DNA from: a bacterium
Lineage (GTDB): Bacteria; Chloroflexota; Dormibacteria; Aeolococcales; Bog-877
NCBI GenBank assembly: GCA_021791415.1
Contig: JAJYWQ010000051.1
Location: 1 to 32,333, forward strand
Reading direction: 5' to 3'
DNA: 32,333 bases
A program made the position numbers and the translations under genes. This document shows positions 1-7,940 of this stretch, piece by piece; within the stretch, counting starts at the first letter, position 1, and the number at the start of each line of letters is the position of its first letter. The notes under the pieces are model-generated. The model was not told where the DNA came from and ran no database searches. It saw nothing but the letters and a program-made list of their open reading frames with translations.

Positions 1-1692
1 TCGCTGGCCGGGTGGAGCCGGTCACGAGGTCAGGCCCTCCAGGTTCTGGACCGGCTGGCCGAGATGGCGGAGTGGCGAGGTGACAGCGCCGGGGCGGAGA
101 GGCTCCGCGCGGCCCGGGAGCGGCTGGGCTCAGGGCGGCTGAACCTGGCCGTCCTGGGCGAGTTCAAGCGGGGCAAGAGCACGCTCATCAACCGGCTGCT
201 GGGCGCTCCGGTGCTGCCGGTGGGAGTCGTTCCGATGACCTCCCTCCCCATCCTGGTCGAGCATGGGGACCGTCCGGAGGTCGCGGTCGAGCTGGTCACC
301 GGCGAGCAGCTCCGCCTCGGGCCGGAAGCCCTGCGGGAGTACGCCACGGAATCGGGAAACCCGGTGAATCGCCGCCAGGTGACCCGGGTGGTCGTCCGCC
401 ATCCGGCCCCGATCCTGGCGGCCGGGGTGGTGCTGGTCGACACACCCGGGATCGGCTCGGCGCACGACCACAACACGGAGGTGGCGCACCAGGCGCTGGC
501 TGAGGCCGACGCTGCCGTCTTCGTGCTCTCGGTCGACAGCCCGGCCAGCCGGGCCGAGCTGGACTTCCTCCGCTCGGTCCGGGAGCGGGTGGGCCGTCTG
601 ATCTTCGTTTTGAACAAGGCGGACTTGGTCAGTACGCCGGAGCTCGAGGAGGCTGCCCAGTTTGTGCGCCGGACGCTCAGCTCCGACGCCGAGGGCCCGC
701 CGACCGACCTCTTCCCGCTGTCCGCTAGGGAGGGAGATGCCGGGTTCGCGGCGTTCCGCGCCCACCTGGAGTCGGCCCTCGCCGGGGGCCGTGCCGCCCT
801 GCTCCTGGAGCGCATGCGCGGCCTCGGCCGGGAGGCGCTGGCGGAGGAGCGCCGGATGGTGGCGCTCCAGCGGTCGGCGATGCGTCTCTCCACCGAGGAG
901 GCGCGCCAGCGCACGGAGGGGCTGGAGACCCTGCTCGGCGAGGTGCGGCGGGCCGCTGTCGAGGTGGAGCAGCTGCTGCACTCCGACGTGGACCGGCTGG
1001 TGCCCGAGGTGGCCCAGCCGGCCATCGAAGAGTTCCGGGGGGAGGCGCTCGAGATCCTGGCCGAGCTGGTACGAGAGCGGGCGGCGTCAGGAAGCTCCCC
1101 CCGCCAGCTGCAGGCCGAGGTCGGCGAGCGGCTCACCGGCCTTGTCCGGGAGTGGATGGGGCACATCGAGGGGGAGCTGGCCCGGGCGCTGGAACCCGTC
1201 GCCGAGCGCCACTCCCAAAGGGCTAACCGGATGCTGGCTGCGGCCTCCGCCCAGATAGCGGCGCTCTTCGAGGTCGACCTAGCCCCAGTGTCCCTGGGTG
1301 AGGAGATGGGAGTGGCCAGCTCGCGACTGGTGCTCCTCGACCATCAGCCGCTCGCCCTGGAGGCCGCCGCGTCCGGTCTGCGCCAGCTCGCTCCGGGCCA
1401 CCTGGGTCGGCGGCTGGTGGAACGGGAGGCGCTATCCCGGATGGAGGGAGCCGTCGACCGCCACTGCGGCCGGCTGCGCTACGACATAGCAACGCGGTTG
1501 GGTCGCAAGGAGTCGGAGTGGCGCCAGCAGCTCCGCGGGACGCTGGAACGGCTAGAGGCGACCGTCCGGCGGGCCGGTGAACTGGCCGAGGCAGCGCGCT
1601 CCGAGGGGGCCGAGGCCTGGGCCCGGGCGGTGGCCGAACTGGACCAGAGGGAGCGTGAAGTGGATGCGCTGGAGCGGACACTGGCGACCTGA
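1..1692 (+). CDS. Dynamin-like GTPase, 5' end outside the window
   Basis: A large GTPase of the bacterial dynamin-like family, expected to act on membranes. Counting from the ATG at 64, the G1 P-loop GEFKRGKST lies at residues 32-40, a G2 threonine follows in VPMTS, G3 is DTPG at 126-129 and G4 is NKAD at 184-187. The remaining 350 or so residues are helical and charged, with long coiled-coil-like stretches and no clear membrane helix. The frame stays open without a stop from base 1 to the ATG at 64, and the residues encoded there (for example QALQVLDRLAEM) look like the amphipathic helix that precedes the GTPase domain in this family. The true start is therefore probably left of the window and the ATG at 64 is internal. 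It ends 71 bp before the next gene, which has its own promoter. The family call is firm; the cellular role is not visible. Confidence 0.85.
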   Translation, partial: SLAGWSRSRGQALQVLDRLAEMAEWRGDSAGAERLRAARERLGSGRLNLAVLGEFKRGKSTLINRLLGAPVLPVGVVPMTSLPILVEHGDRPEVAVELVTGEQLRLGPEALREYATESGNPVNRRQVTRVVVRHPAPILAAGVVLVDTPGIGSAHDHNTEVAHQALAEADAAVFVLSVDSPASRAELDFLRSVRERVGRLIFVLNKADLVSTPELEEAAQFVRRTLSSDAEGPPTDLFPLSAREGDAGFAAFRAHLESALAGGRAALLLERMRGLGREALAEERRMVALQRSAMRLSTEEARQRTEGLETLLGEVRRAAVEVEQLLHSDVDRLVPEVAQPAIEEFRGEALEILAELVRERAASGSSPRQLQAEVGERLTGLVREWMGHIEGELARALEPVAERHSQRANRMLAAASAQIAALFEVDLAPVSLGEEMGVASSRLVLLDHQPLALEAAASGLRQLAPGHLGRRLVEREALSRMEGAVDRHCGRLRYDIATRLGRKESEWRQQLRGTLERLEATVRRAGELAEAARSEGAEAWARAVAELDQREREVDALERTLAT

Positions 1693-1701
1693 GCTCGCGC
1701 C

Positions 1702-1730
1702 TTGACTCCTTCGACCCCTTGGGGTAACAT
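1702..1730 (+). promoter_or_regulatory. Sigma-70-type promoter of the arsR-ino1 lipid operon
   Basis: A -35 box TTGACT (1702-1707) and a -10 box TAACAT (1725-1730) are separated by exactly 17 bp. This is the best two-box promoter in the window. Transcription would start near 1737, leaving a leader of about 27 nt before the GTG at 1764. Confidence 0.7.
1714..1725. promoter_or_regulatory. Inverted repeat inside the promoter spacer, possible operator
   Basis: ACCCC-TT-GGGGT is a perfect 5-bp inverted repeat filling the end of the -35/-10 spacer and touching the first base of the -10 box. A protein bound here would block RNA polymerase. The natural candidate is the ArsR-type protein encoded just downstream, which would make it autoregulatory. 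This is inferred from position only. Confidence 0.4.
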
Positions 1731-1749
1731 ACATAACGTCACCTTTATG

Positions 1750-1761
1750 AAAGAAGTCTTT
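1750..1761. promoter_or_regulatory. Inverted repeat over the ribosome binding site of the regulator gene
   Basis: AAAGA-AG-TCTTT is a perfect 5-bp inverted repeat located 2 bp before the GTG start at 1764. Its left half, AAAGAAG, is also the likely ribosome binding site. It could be a second operator or a weak translation-control hairpin. Confidence 0.3.
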
Positions 1762-1763
1762 AA

Positions 1764-2207
1764 GTGAGTAGAGTCGCCTCGGACCGCTCCCGCCCCACCC
1801 GCCAGATCCTCCCGCTGGCCCTCACCCCCCTGGTGGAGGGCGACCTCGCGACCTACTTCGAGGGGCTGGCCAATCCCACCCGGCTGCACATAGTGGAGCG
1901 GCTGGCGCAGGTGAAGGAGGCCCGGGTCTCGGACGTGGCGATGCTCCTCGGGATCAGCCAGCCGCGGATGTCCTGGCACCTGCGCCTTCTGCGCCGCGCC
2001 GGCCTGGTCCTGACCCGCCGGGAGGGCCGCGAGGTCTTCTGTCGGCTAGATCGCACGTCGATCGCGGAGAACCTCTCCGCGTTCACGGCCCTGCTGGCCG
2101 GTGACGGCCAGCCCGGGCCGGCCGAATCACGGCTCGGCCCGGCCGAGACCATCAATCCGCCGTCCCCACGTCACAACGTGGAGCGGTCGCTTCCGGAGGT
2201 GATCTGA
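1764..2207 (+). CDS. ArsR-family winged-helix transcriptional regulator
   Basis: A 147-residue DNA-binding protein with the ArsR/SmtB winged-helix fold. The core runs from [13 protein letters not shown] (residues 35-47) through the recognition helix region [12 protein letters not shown] (65-76) to the wing [12 protein letters not shown]. The metal-binding ELCVCD-type motif of classical ArsR is absent: the equivalent stretch reads KEARVSD, and the only cysteine is in the wing. A metal sensor is therefore unlikely. The start is a GTG about 27 nt after the predicted transcription start. The inositol synthase gene begins 1 nt after the stop, so both are almost surely co-transcribed. The likely job is control of the inositol-lipid operon, perhaps through the inverted repeats in the promoter. 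Ligand unknown. Confidence 0.85.
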   Translation: MSRVASDRSRPTRQILPLALTPLVEGDLATYFEGLANPTRLHIVERLAQVKEARVSDVAMLLGISQPRMSWHLRLLRRAGLVLTRREGREVFCRLDRTSIAENLSAFTALLAGDGQPGPAESRLGPAETINPPSPRHNVERSLPEVI

Positions 2208-2208
2208 G

Positions 2209-3387
2209 GTGAGCAAGAAAGTCCGCGTGGCCATCATCGGGGTGGGGAATTGCGCCTCCTCCCTCGTCCAGGGGGTGGAGTTCTACCGCCACACCGAGCC
2301 ATCCCAGTTCGTACCCGGACTTATGCACGTGGACCTGGGCGGGTATCACGTGGGGGACATCGAGTTCTCGGCCGCCTTCGACATCGACAAGGAGAAGGTG
2401 GGATACGACCTCGGCGAGGCGATCTGGAGGGGACAGAACAACACGGTGGCCTTCGCCAAGGTGGGGCCGCTCGGGGTGCCCGTGCATCGGGGGATGACCC
2501 ACGACGGCCTGGGCAAGTACCTCTCCGAGGTGATCGAGAAGGCCCCCGGCTCCACCGCTGACATCGTCAAGATCCTCAAAGACACCGGCACCGACGTGGT
2601 GGTCAACTACCTGCCGGTGGGCTCCGAGATGGCCACCAAGTGGTATGCCGAGCAGATCCTGGAGGCCGGCTGCGCCATGGTCAACTGCATGCCGGTGTTC
2701 ATCGCCCGCGAGCAGTACTGGCGGCAGCGCTTCGAGGAGCGCGGGCTGCCGATCATCGGCGATGACATCAAGTCCCAGGTGGGCTCGACCATCATCCACC
2801 GGGTGCTCACCCGGCTCTTCCAGGAGCGCGGGGTCAAGCTGGAGCACACCTACCAGCTCAACTTCGGCGGCAACACCGACTTCCTCAACATGCTGGAGCG
2901 CGAGCGGCTGGTGAGCAAGAAGATCTCCAAGACCAACTCCGTCCTCTCCCAGATGGAGCACGAGATCGGGCGGGAAGACGTGCACATCGGCCCCAGCGAC
3001 TACGTGCCCTGGCTCAAGGACCGCAAGTGGGCGCACATCCGAATGGAGGGCAAGGCCTTCGGGGAGGTGCCCCTCACCGTGGACCTGAAGCTCGAGGTCC
3101 ACGACTCCCCCAACTCGGCCGGGATCGTCATCGACGCCGTCCGCTGCTGCAAGCTGGGCCTGGAGCGGGGGCTCTCTGGGGCGCTCGAAGGCCCCTCCTC
3201 CTACTTCATGAAGTCACCGCCATTCCAGGTCTCGGACGAGCGGGCTCACGAGCTGACCGAGCTTTTCATTGCCGGCCGGGTCGGGGCCAAGTGCATCAGC
3301 GACCCCGAGGCGGACCACGCTCCCCGGCCGAGCCAGGATGGGGCCGCGGACACCCAGCCTCTTGCCGCCCGCCCAGCGGAAGGGTAG
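2209..3387 (+). CDS. ino1: Inositol-3-phosphate synthase (myo-inositol-1-phosphate synthase)
   Basis: Converts glucose-6-phosphate to 1L-myo-inositol-3-phosphate using a catalytic NAD, in the cytoplasm; this is the first committed step to inositol lipids. The N-terminal NAD loop is GVGNCASS (residues 11-18). Further family signatures are [43 protein letters not shown] and [14 protein letters not shown]. The length of 392 residues is slightly above the roughly 360-370 of the short bacterial-type enzyme because of a non-conserved tail after CISDPE. The GTG start at 2209 has a GGAGG at 2195-2199. It lies directly behind the ArsR-type gene and ahead of acyltransferase, mannosyltransferase and phosphatidyltransferase genes, so its product probably feeds phosphatidylinositol-phosphate synthesis. 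Confidence 0.95.
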   Translation: MSKKVRVAIIGVGNCASSLVQGVEFYRHTEPSQFVPGLMHVDLGGYHVGDIEFSAAFDIDKEKVGYDLGEAIWRGQNNTVAFAKVGPLGVPVHRGMTHDGLGKYLSEVIEKAPGSTADIVKILKDTGTDVVVNYLPVGSEMATKWYAEQILEAGCAMVNCMPVFIAREQYWRQRFEERGLPIIGDDIKSQVGSTIIHRVLTRLFQERGVKLEHTYQLNFGGNTDFLNMLERERLVSKKISKTNSVLSQMEHEIGREDVHIGPSDYVPWLKDRKWAHIRMEGKAFGEVPLTVDLKLEVHDSPNSAGIVIDAVRCCKLGLERGLSGALEGPSSYFMKSPPFQVSDERAHELTELFIAGRVGAKCISDPEADHAPRPSQDGAADTQPLAARPAEG

Positions 3388-3422
3388 GGCGCCAGGGACG
3401 GGCCGGGGTCCCGGGGAGTCGG

Positions 3423-3905
3423 ATGGCGACCGCGGCGGCGGGGAACAGAGGGGCCGGCCGGCTCCTGTCCTCTCCCGTCCAGACCGCCTCGGAGTGGGTC
3501 GGCCGGGGTGAGCATTTCGGCCTCCTCCTGGCGGCGGCGACATCCCTCACCAAGGCCATGCCCACCCCAGTCCGCTACCGTTTGGCGGACATCGGGGGCG
3601 AGGGCGCCTACCGCCTCCTGCGCCGGCGCTCCCGGCTGGCGGAGGAGAACTACCGCGTGTTCGCCGGCGACCCCGACCGGGCCCGGCGTCTGACCCGCCT
3701 CGCCTTCCGCAACTACGCGCGGACCGTTATGGACTTCCTGGTGCTGGAGTCCCTCCCCTGGCCCGCCCCGGGGAGCTCTGGGGAGCGTGTCCGGGCGCGG
3801 AATAAGCAGATCGCCTTGGTGTTCGGGGGGATCATCCGCCAGGAGCCGTCCCAGTGGTTCGCCTTCCACCGCCTCCCGGCGCCGGTTCCCGGCGGGGAGA
3901 GATGA
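3423..3905 (+). pseudogene. LpxL/PatA-type acyltransferase relic missing its catalytic core
   Basis: An intact 160-codon frame that looks like the two ends of a lysophospholipid acyltransferase joined together. Residues around RYRLADIGGEGAYRLL to RNYARTVMDFL match the N-terminal part of the LpxL/HtrB/PatA family (the helix before the catalytic site). NKQIALVFGGIIRQEPSQWFAFHR matches the family's C-terminal end, where a conserved P-x-Q-W motif occurs. The roughly 150-200 residues between them, including the H-x4-D/E active site, are absent. It overlaps the start of the intact acyltransferase by ATGA. GGGGAG at 3413-3418 could serve the ATG at 3423. It is either a remnant of an ancestral tandem duplication with an in-frame internal deletion, or a short protein with a new non-catalytic role. 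Homology was judged by eye. Confidence 0.6.
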
Positions 3906-4966
3906 AGGCCCGGGTGATCCCCAGCCCGCGCGCCGCTCTCGGGAGAGTGCGTCAGGTAGCCCTGCCGGCCAGCCTGCCGCGCCCCGACCCGGACGAGCCC
4001 TGGCTGCCCTACCTCGGGTTGCGGACCGCGGAGGTGGTTATGCGCGCCGTGGACCGCCGGGTGGCCTACTGGTTCACGGGGCCCCTGGCGGCGGCCCTAA
4101 CCCTCTGCTGGCCCTCCCACTGGCGGGGGCTCAGGGCGAATCTCCAGGTGGTCCGCCCCGGCCTGGGCCGCGCCGAGATGCGCCACCTTCTTCGCGCCAA
4201 CGTGCGCAACTTCCTCAAGGCCTGGGTCGACGTGCTGCAGATGAGCCACCGGCCCCTCCAGGCCTGGGCCCCCTGGCTGCGCACCGAGGACGCCCACCTC
4301 CTGGAGGAGGCGCGCCGCCTGGGGCGGGGGGTGATCATCGTCAGCCTGCACCTGGGCTCCTGGGAGGCCGCCATCGCCGCGCTCCGGGAGAATTTCGAGG
4401 GGGTGGGGCTGGCGCTGCTGGCCGAGCAGGTTCGGCCCATCCGCTGCTTCAACTGGCTGGTGCGCAACCGCGCTCGGGTGGGCTGCCAGGTGGTTCCGCT
4501 CAACGTTGACGCGGTGCGCCGCGGTGACCAGGCGGCGGTCCACCGTTCCGGGGCCGCCGCGGTGCGGCAGATCTACCGGATCCTGGGAGGCGGCGGCGTG
4601 GTGGTGATCGCCGTCGACCGTGACCTGCTGGGGACCGGGGCGGAGATGCCGTTCCTGGGGCACCGCGCCTCGATTCCTCTGGGGGCGGTCGAGATCGCCG
4701 CCCGGACCGGGGCGGCGGTGCTGCCGGTATCCCTCACCCGCGACCCTCAGGACAACTATCACTGCCGCGGCTTCGCCCCCTTCACTGTCACCCTGGGCGA
4801 GGAGCCCCGGGCGGATCTGGAGGCGGCCGCCCGCCGCATTCTGCGCACCCTGGAGCCGGAGCTCCGGGCCCACCCCGACCAGTGGCATGTGATGAACCCA
4901 ATCTTCGGCCCCCCGATGGCCGCCGAGGAGCCGGAGCCACCGGGGCTGCGTGAGGTGGCATCGTGA
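3902..4966 (+). CDS. PatA-like lysophospholipid acyltransferase (LpxL/HtrB family)
   Basis: Predicted 354-residue membrane-associated acyltransferase that moves an acyl chain from acyl-CoA or acyl-ACP to a glycolipid. The active-site motif H-x4-E is HLGSWE with His150 and Glu155, preceded by GRGVIIVSL as in LpxL and mycobacterial PatA. The C-terminal part carries DRDLLGTGAEMPFLG, GAAVLPVS and HPDQWHVMNP, the last being the family's P-x-Q-W region. The ATG at 3902 overlaps the previous stop and has GGGGAG immediately upstream; a longer frame from 3854 has no clear site. The gene sits before a PimA-like mannosyltransferase and overlaps it by GTGA, the arrangement seen in mycobacterial PIM loci. 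The most likely substrate is phosphatidylinositol monomannoside; another glycolipid cannot be excluded. Confidence 0.85.
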   Translation: MKARVIPSPRAALGRVRQVALPASLPRPDPDEPWLPYLGLRTAEVVMRAVDRRVAYWFTGPLAAALTLCWPSHWRGLRANLQVVRPGLGRAEMRHLLRANVRNFLKAWVDVLQMSHRPLQAWAPWLRTEDAHLLEEARRLGRGVIIVSLHLGSWEAAIAALRENFEGVGLALLAEQVRPIRCFNWLVRNRARVGCQVVPLNVDAVRRGDQAAVHRSGAAAVRQIYRILGGGGVVVIAVDRDLLGTGAEMPFLGHRASIPLGAVEIAARTGAAVLPVSLTRDPQDNYHCRGFAPFTVTLGEEPRADLEAAARRILRTLEPELRAHPDQWHVMNPIFGPPMAAEEPEPPGLREVAS

Positions 4967-6135
4967 TCCGGGTGGGGATGGTCTCCCCCTATGACTATCA
5001 GCGCCCCGGCGGGGTTGGCGAGCACGTCCGCCACCTCGCCGAGGAGCTGCGCCGGCGCGGGCACCTGGTCAAGGTGCTGGCCCCGGCCGCCGGCGGCGAA
5101 CGGTTGGATGTGGAGGGGTTGATCCCCCTCGGACGGCCCATCCCCTTCCCGGCCAACGGGTCGGTGGCCAGGATCTCTCTCTCGTTCCATCTCACGCGCC
5201 GGATCCGGTCGGTCCTGGCCGAAGAGGCCTTCGACGTCCTCCACATCCATGAACCCCTCATGCCGGCCCTGCCGATCACCGTCCTCAGGCTGAACCAGAC
5301 CAGCGCCGCGGTGGGCACCTTCCACGCGTACGCCCGCCAGAACCTCGGGTACTACTACGGTCGTCCGCTCCTGCGCCGGCAGTTCCGGCATCTGGACGCC
5401 TGTATCGCGGTGTCGGAGCCGGCGCGGCACTTCGTGGCCCGCTACTTCCCCGGCGACTACACGGTGATCCCCAACGGGATCGACCCTCATCGCTTCCACC
5501 CCGAGGTGCCCCCCAAGGCCGGCATCAAAGACCCGCAGCGCACGACCATCCTCTTCCTGGGCCGCCTCGAGGAGCGAAAGGGGCTGTCCACACTTCTCGA
5601 CGCCTACCAGCTGCTCCGGCAGGTGCGCACCGACTGCCAGCTGGTGGTCATCGGGGACGGGCCGCTGCGCCGGGGGTACGAGCGGCGGGTCGAGGAGGAG
5701 GGGATCCCCGACGTCCGCTTCCTCGGCTTCGTCTCCGAGGAGGAGAAGCCCGCCCACCTGACCGCCTCCGACATCTATTGCGCCCCCAACACGGGCAAGG
5801 AGTCGTTCGGAGTGATCCTGCTGGAGGCCATGGCCAGCGGCCGCCCGGTGGTGGCGACGGCCATAGACGGGTTCCGCCAGGTGCTCACCGACGGCCAGGA
5901 AGGGCTGCTGGTCCCGAAGGGGGACGAGGGGCAGATGGCCCGCGCCCTCGCCCAGCTGCTCGACCATCCGGAGCTTCGCCTCGAGATGGGGCAGCGAGGC
6001 CGGGCAACAGCCGAGCGATACGCCTGGCCGCTGGTAGCGGACCGGGTGCTTCAGGTTTACCGTAGGGCGCTGCGCCAGCGCTCCTCCCAAGAGGTGCAAC
6101 CAAGTGTTCAGCAGACTGCTCCAGGCCTCCGTTAG
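4963..6135 (+). CDS. pimA: PimA-like GT4 phosphatidylinositol alpha-mannosyltransferase
   Basis: A 390-residue GT4-family retaining glycosyltransferase with two Rossmann-type domains. The N-terminal GGVGEHV loop (residues 16-22) binds the lipid acceptor in PimA. HIHEPLMPALP is the next family block. The donor domain has GRLEERKG and VIGDGPLR, and the E-x7-E motif is ESFGVILLE with Glu280 and Glu288. In mycobacteria PimA adds the first mannose from GDP-mannose to phosphatidylinositol on the inner membrane face. The GTG start at 4963 overlaps the acyltransferase stop. The gene overlaps the following phosphatidyltransferase by 32 bp. The gene order of acyltransferase, mannosyltransferase and phosphatidyltransferase after ino1 is the reason for preferring PimA over other GT4 enzymes. 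Confidence 0.85.
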   Translation: MIRVGMVSPYDYQRPGGVGEHVRHLAEELRRRGHLVKVLAPAAGGERLDVEGLIPLGRPIPFPANGSVARISLSFHLTRRIRSVLAEEAFDVLHIHEPLMPALPITVLRLNQTSAAVGTFHAYARQNLGYYYGRPLLRRQFRHLDACIAVSEPARHFVARYFPGDYTVIPNGIDPHRFHPEVPPKAGIKDPQRTTILFLGRLEERKGLSTLLDAYQLLRQVRTDCQLVVIGDGPLRRGYERRVEEEGIPDVRFLGFVSEEEKPAHLTASDIYCAPNTGKESFGVILLEAMASGRPVVATAIDGFRQVLTDGQEGLLVPKGDEGQMARALAQLLDHPELRLEMGQRGRATAERYAWPLVADRVLQVYRRALRQRSSQEVQPSVQQTAPGLR

Positions 6136-6781
6136 GGCGGCCGCCCAGCGGCTGGCCGCCGCCAGCCGGCTGGTGGGGCTAAGCCCCAACGCCATAACCC
6201 TGATCGGGCTGGCCATCGCCGGCGGCGCGGCGGCACTCGCGGCGCTGGACCTCCAGCTGTGGGCGGGGATCGTTCTGCTCCTGGCGGGGGCCTTCGACAT
6301 CCTCGACGGGGCCGTGGCCCGCGAGTCCGGCCGAGTCCACCCGTTCGGCGCCTTTTTGGACAGCACCGCCGACCGGTACGGAGAGGGCGTGCTCTACGCC
6401 GGCCTGGCCTACCTCTTCCTCGCCCACCTCCACCAAGAGGTCCCGGTTTTCCTGATCGTGGCAGCGCTCTTCGGCTCCCTCCTGGTGAGCTACGTGCGGG
6501 CTCGGGCGCAGTCCCTGGGGTACACCTGCGACGTGGGCTGGTTCGCCCGTCCCGAGCGGGTGGTGGTCACCGCCCTGGGCCTGATGCTGGGCCTCATGGT
6601 GCCGGTCCTCTGGATCCTGGCGGTGGCCACCAACCTCACCGCCCTGCAGCGCATCCACGCCGTCTACCGCCAGTACCGCAAGGCCCAGGACCAGGCTGCT
6701 CCCGCGGCCCCCTCAGAGGGGATCCCGGAGCCCGCGCCGGGCACTCGGCGGCGCCGCGGCGCCGCCCCCAGCTCCCCCTGA
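6104..6781 (+). CDS. CDP-alcohol phosphatidyltransferase, probable phosphatidylinositol-phosphate synthase
   Basis: An integral membrane enzyme of 225 residues that joins CDP-diacylglycerol to an alcohol. The full catalytic signature D-x2-DG-x2-AR-x8-G-x3-D-x3-D is present: Asp65, Asp68, Gly69, Ala72, Arg73, Gly82, Asp86 and Asp90. About six hydrophobic helices are visible. Because ino1 lies in the same operon and the preceding genes are PatA- and PimA-like, the alcohol is most likely inositol-1-phosphate, giving phosphatidylinositol phosphate as in mycobacterial PgsA1. The GTG start at 6104 lies inside the end of the mannosyltransferase gene. After the last helix comes a Pro/Arg-rich tail. 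It is the last gene of the operon and ends in a GC hairpin. Confidence 0.85.
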   Translation: MFSRLLQASVRAAAQRLAAASRLVGLSPNAITLIGLAIAGGAAALAALDLQLWAGIVLLLAGAFDILDGAVARESGRVHPFGAFLDSTADRYGEGVLYAGLAYLFLAHLHQEVPVFLIVAALFGSLLVSYVRARAQSLGYTCDVGWFARPERVVVTALGLMLGLMVPVLWILAVATNLTALQRIHAVYRQYRKAQDQAAPAAPSEGIPEPAPGTRRRRGAAPSSP

Positions 6782-6789
6782 AAAGGGGG
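6774..6789 (+). terminator. GC hairpin with GAAA loop at the end of the lipid operon
   Basis: CCCCCT (6774-6779), loop GAAA (6780-6783) and AGGGGG (6784-6789) form a perfect 6-bp stem closed by a GNRA tetraloop. The gene's TGA stop (6779-6781) lies in the hairpin. No U-tract follows, so it may terminate poorly or serve to stabilise the mRNA end. Confidence 0.4.
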
Positions 6790-6862
6790 GCGTCTCGAAC
6801 TTAGGTTCCCCAACCAACCGAGGGTTTCCACCTAGCGGCAAGCAGGTGTAATCCCCACTTGG

Positions 6863-6890
6863 TTGACTATTCATTGGTCCCCGGTCTACT
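6863..6890 (+). promoter_or_regulatory. Probable promoter of the glycerol/dihydroxyacetone operon
   Basis: TTGACT (6863-6868) and TCTACT (6885-6890) are spaced by 16 bp, about 78 bp before the glpF start. The first box is identical to that of the ino1 operon promoter. TTGGTTG (6859-6865), overlapping the -35 box, is the reverse complement of CAACCAA at 6811-6817, so a 41-bp loop or a two-site operator is possible. Confidence 0.45.
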
Positions 6891-6967
6891 CTCTGGCTGC
6901 CGACTCGTGGGTGGAGATTCTCCATCCCGGCGCTCGGTCGAGAGCGGATCAGAGGAGGGACGGTGGC

Positions 6968-7924
6968 ATGGCGATGGAGTACACGCCGCTGCACGGGGAG
7001 GGGAGATCCTTCGCCGGGCTGAGCGGCCTCTGGGGCGAGCTGATGGCGGAGTTTTTTGGCACCCTGACCCTGCTCGCCTTCGGTGACGGCGTGGTGGCCG
7101 TGGCCGTGGCCGGCCTCCCCGGATCAGGCAGGACGGCTAGCCCCACCACGATCTTCCAGGCGGGCGGCGACTGGCTGCTCATCACCTTCGGATGGATGTT
7201 CGCCGTGGTGATGGGGATCTACGTGGCGGGCGGGATCACGGGCGCCCACCTCAACCCGGCCGTGACCCTGGGGCTGGCGGTGCGCCGCAAGTTCCCCTGG
7301 AACAAGGTCCTCCCCTACATGGGGGCGGAGCTGGTGGGGGCGATCTTCGGCGCCCTCATCGTCTACATGGTGTACGGCCCGGCGATCCAGGCTTACGACC
7401 TGGCGGCCAAGACGGTGCCGGCGGCCGGCAACGCTCTGGCCAGCTACTCGATCTTCGCGACCTTCCCGGCCCCCTACTTCCACGGCAGCGTCGTGGGGCC
7501 CCTGGTGGACCAGATCGTGGGCACCGCCTTCCTTCTCATCCTGGTGCTGGCCATCACCGACGGACGCAACCTGGCGCCGGCGGGGAACATGGGCCCCTGG
7601 CTGGTGGGCGCGGCGGTGGGCGCCATCGGGATGTCCTATGGACCCAACGCCGGGTACGCCATCAACCCCGCCCGTGACTTCGGGCCGCGCTTTGTGGCCT
7701 GGCTCTTCGGCTGGGGCAAGGTGGCCTTCCCCGGGACCTACAGCGCGGGGGCGTTCCACTTCTCCAACTACTTCTGGATCCCGATAGTGGGCCCGCTGGT
7801 CGGCGGGGTCGTCGGGGTCCTGCTCTACGACTTCTTCATCGGCGACGTACTGGCCTCCCGGCTCAAGAAGGGCGAGGGCGAGCCCGCGCAGGGACGGGTG
7901 ACCAGCGAAAGTCAGCAGTCCTAG
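6968..7924 (+). CDS. glpF: Glycerol facilitator (aquaglyceroporin, MIP family)
   Basis: A six-helix channel of 318 residues that lets glycerol cross the membrane by facilitated diffusion. The two half-helix motifs are NPA at 96-98 and NPARD at 233-237. The aspartate after the second NPAR marks the glycerol-conducting subgroup over strict water channels. By eye alignment with E. coli GlpF, the selectivity-filter Trp is kept in FGWMF and the Arg in NPARD, while the filter Phe is replaced by Tyr in GYAINPARD. The ATG at 6968 follows AGAGGAGGGA at 6951-6960, which fixes the start; an upstream in-frame start at 6863 lies on the promoter. It is first in an operon with both DHA kinase and glycerol kinase genes, so it probably imports glycerol and perhaps dihydroxyacetone. 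Confidence 0.93.
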   Translation: MAMEYTPLHGEGRSFAGLSGLWGELMAEFFGTLTLLAFGDGVVAVAVAGLPGSGRTASPTTIFQAGGDWLLITFGWMFAVVMGIYVAGGITGAHLNPAVTLGLAVRRKFPWNKVLPYMGAELVGAIFGALIVYMVYGPAIQAYDLAAKTVPAAGNALASYSIFATFPAPYFHGSVVGPLVDQIVGTAFLLILVLAITDGRNLAPAGNMGPWLVGAAVGAIGMSYGPNAGYAINPARDFGPRFVAWLFGWGKVAFPGTYSAGAFHFSNYFWIPIVGPLVGGVVGVLLYDFFIGDVLASRLKKGEGEPAQGRVTSESQQS

Positions 7925-7940
7925 GTCGCGGGGTAGCACT

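Noticed and set aside
2152-3102. Long open frame on the minus strand opposite ino1
   Set aside because: It is the antisense shadow of a well-conserved gene in GC-rich DNA, rich in His, Val, Leu and Asp with no family resemblance. The same holds for the long minus-strand frames opposite the mannosyltransferase, glpK, glpB, glnA and others.
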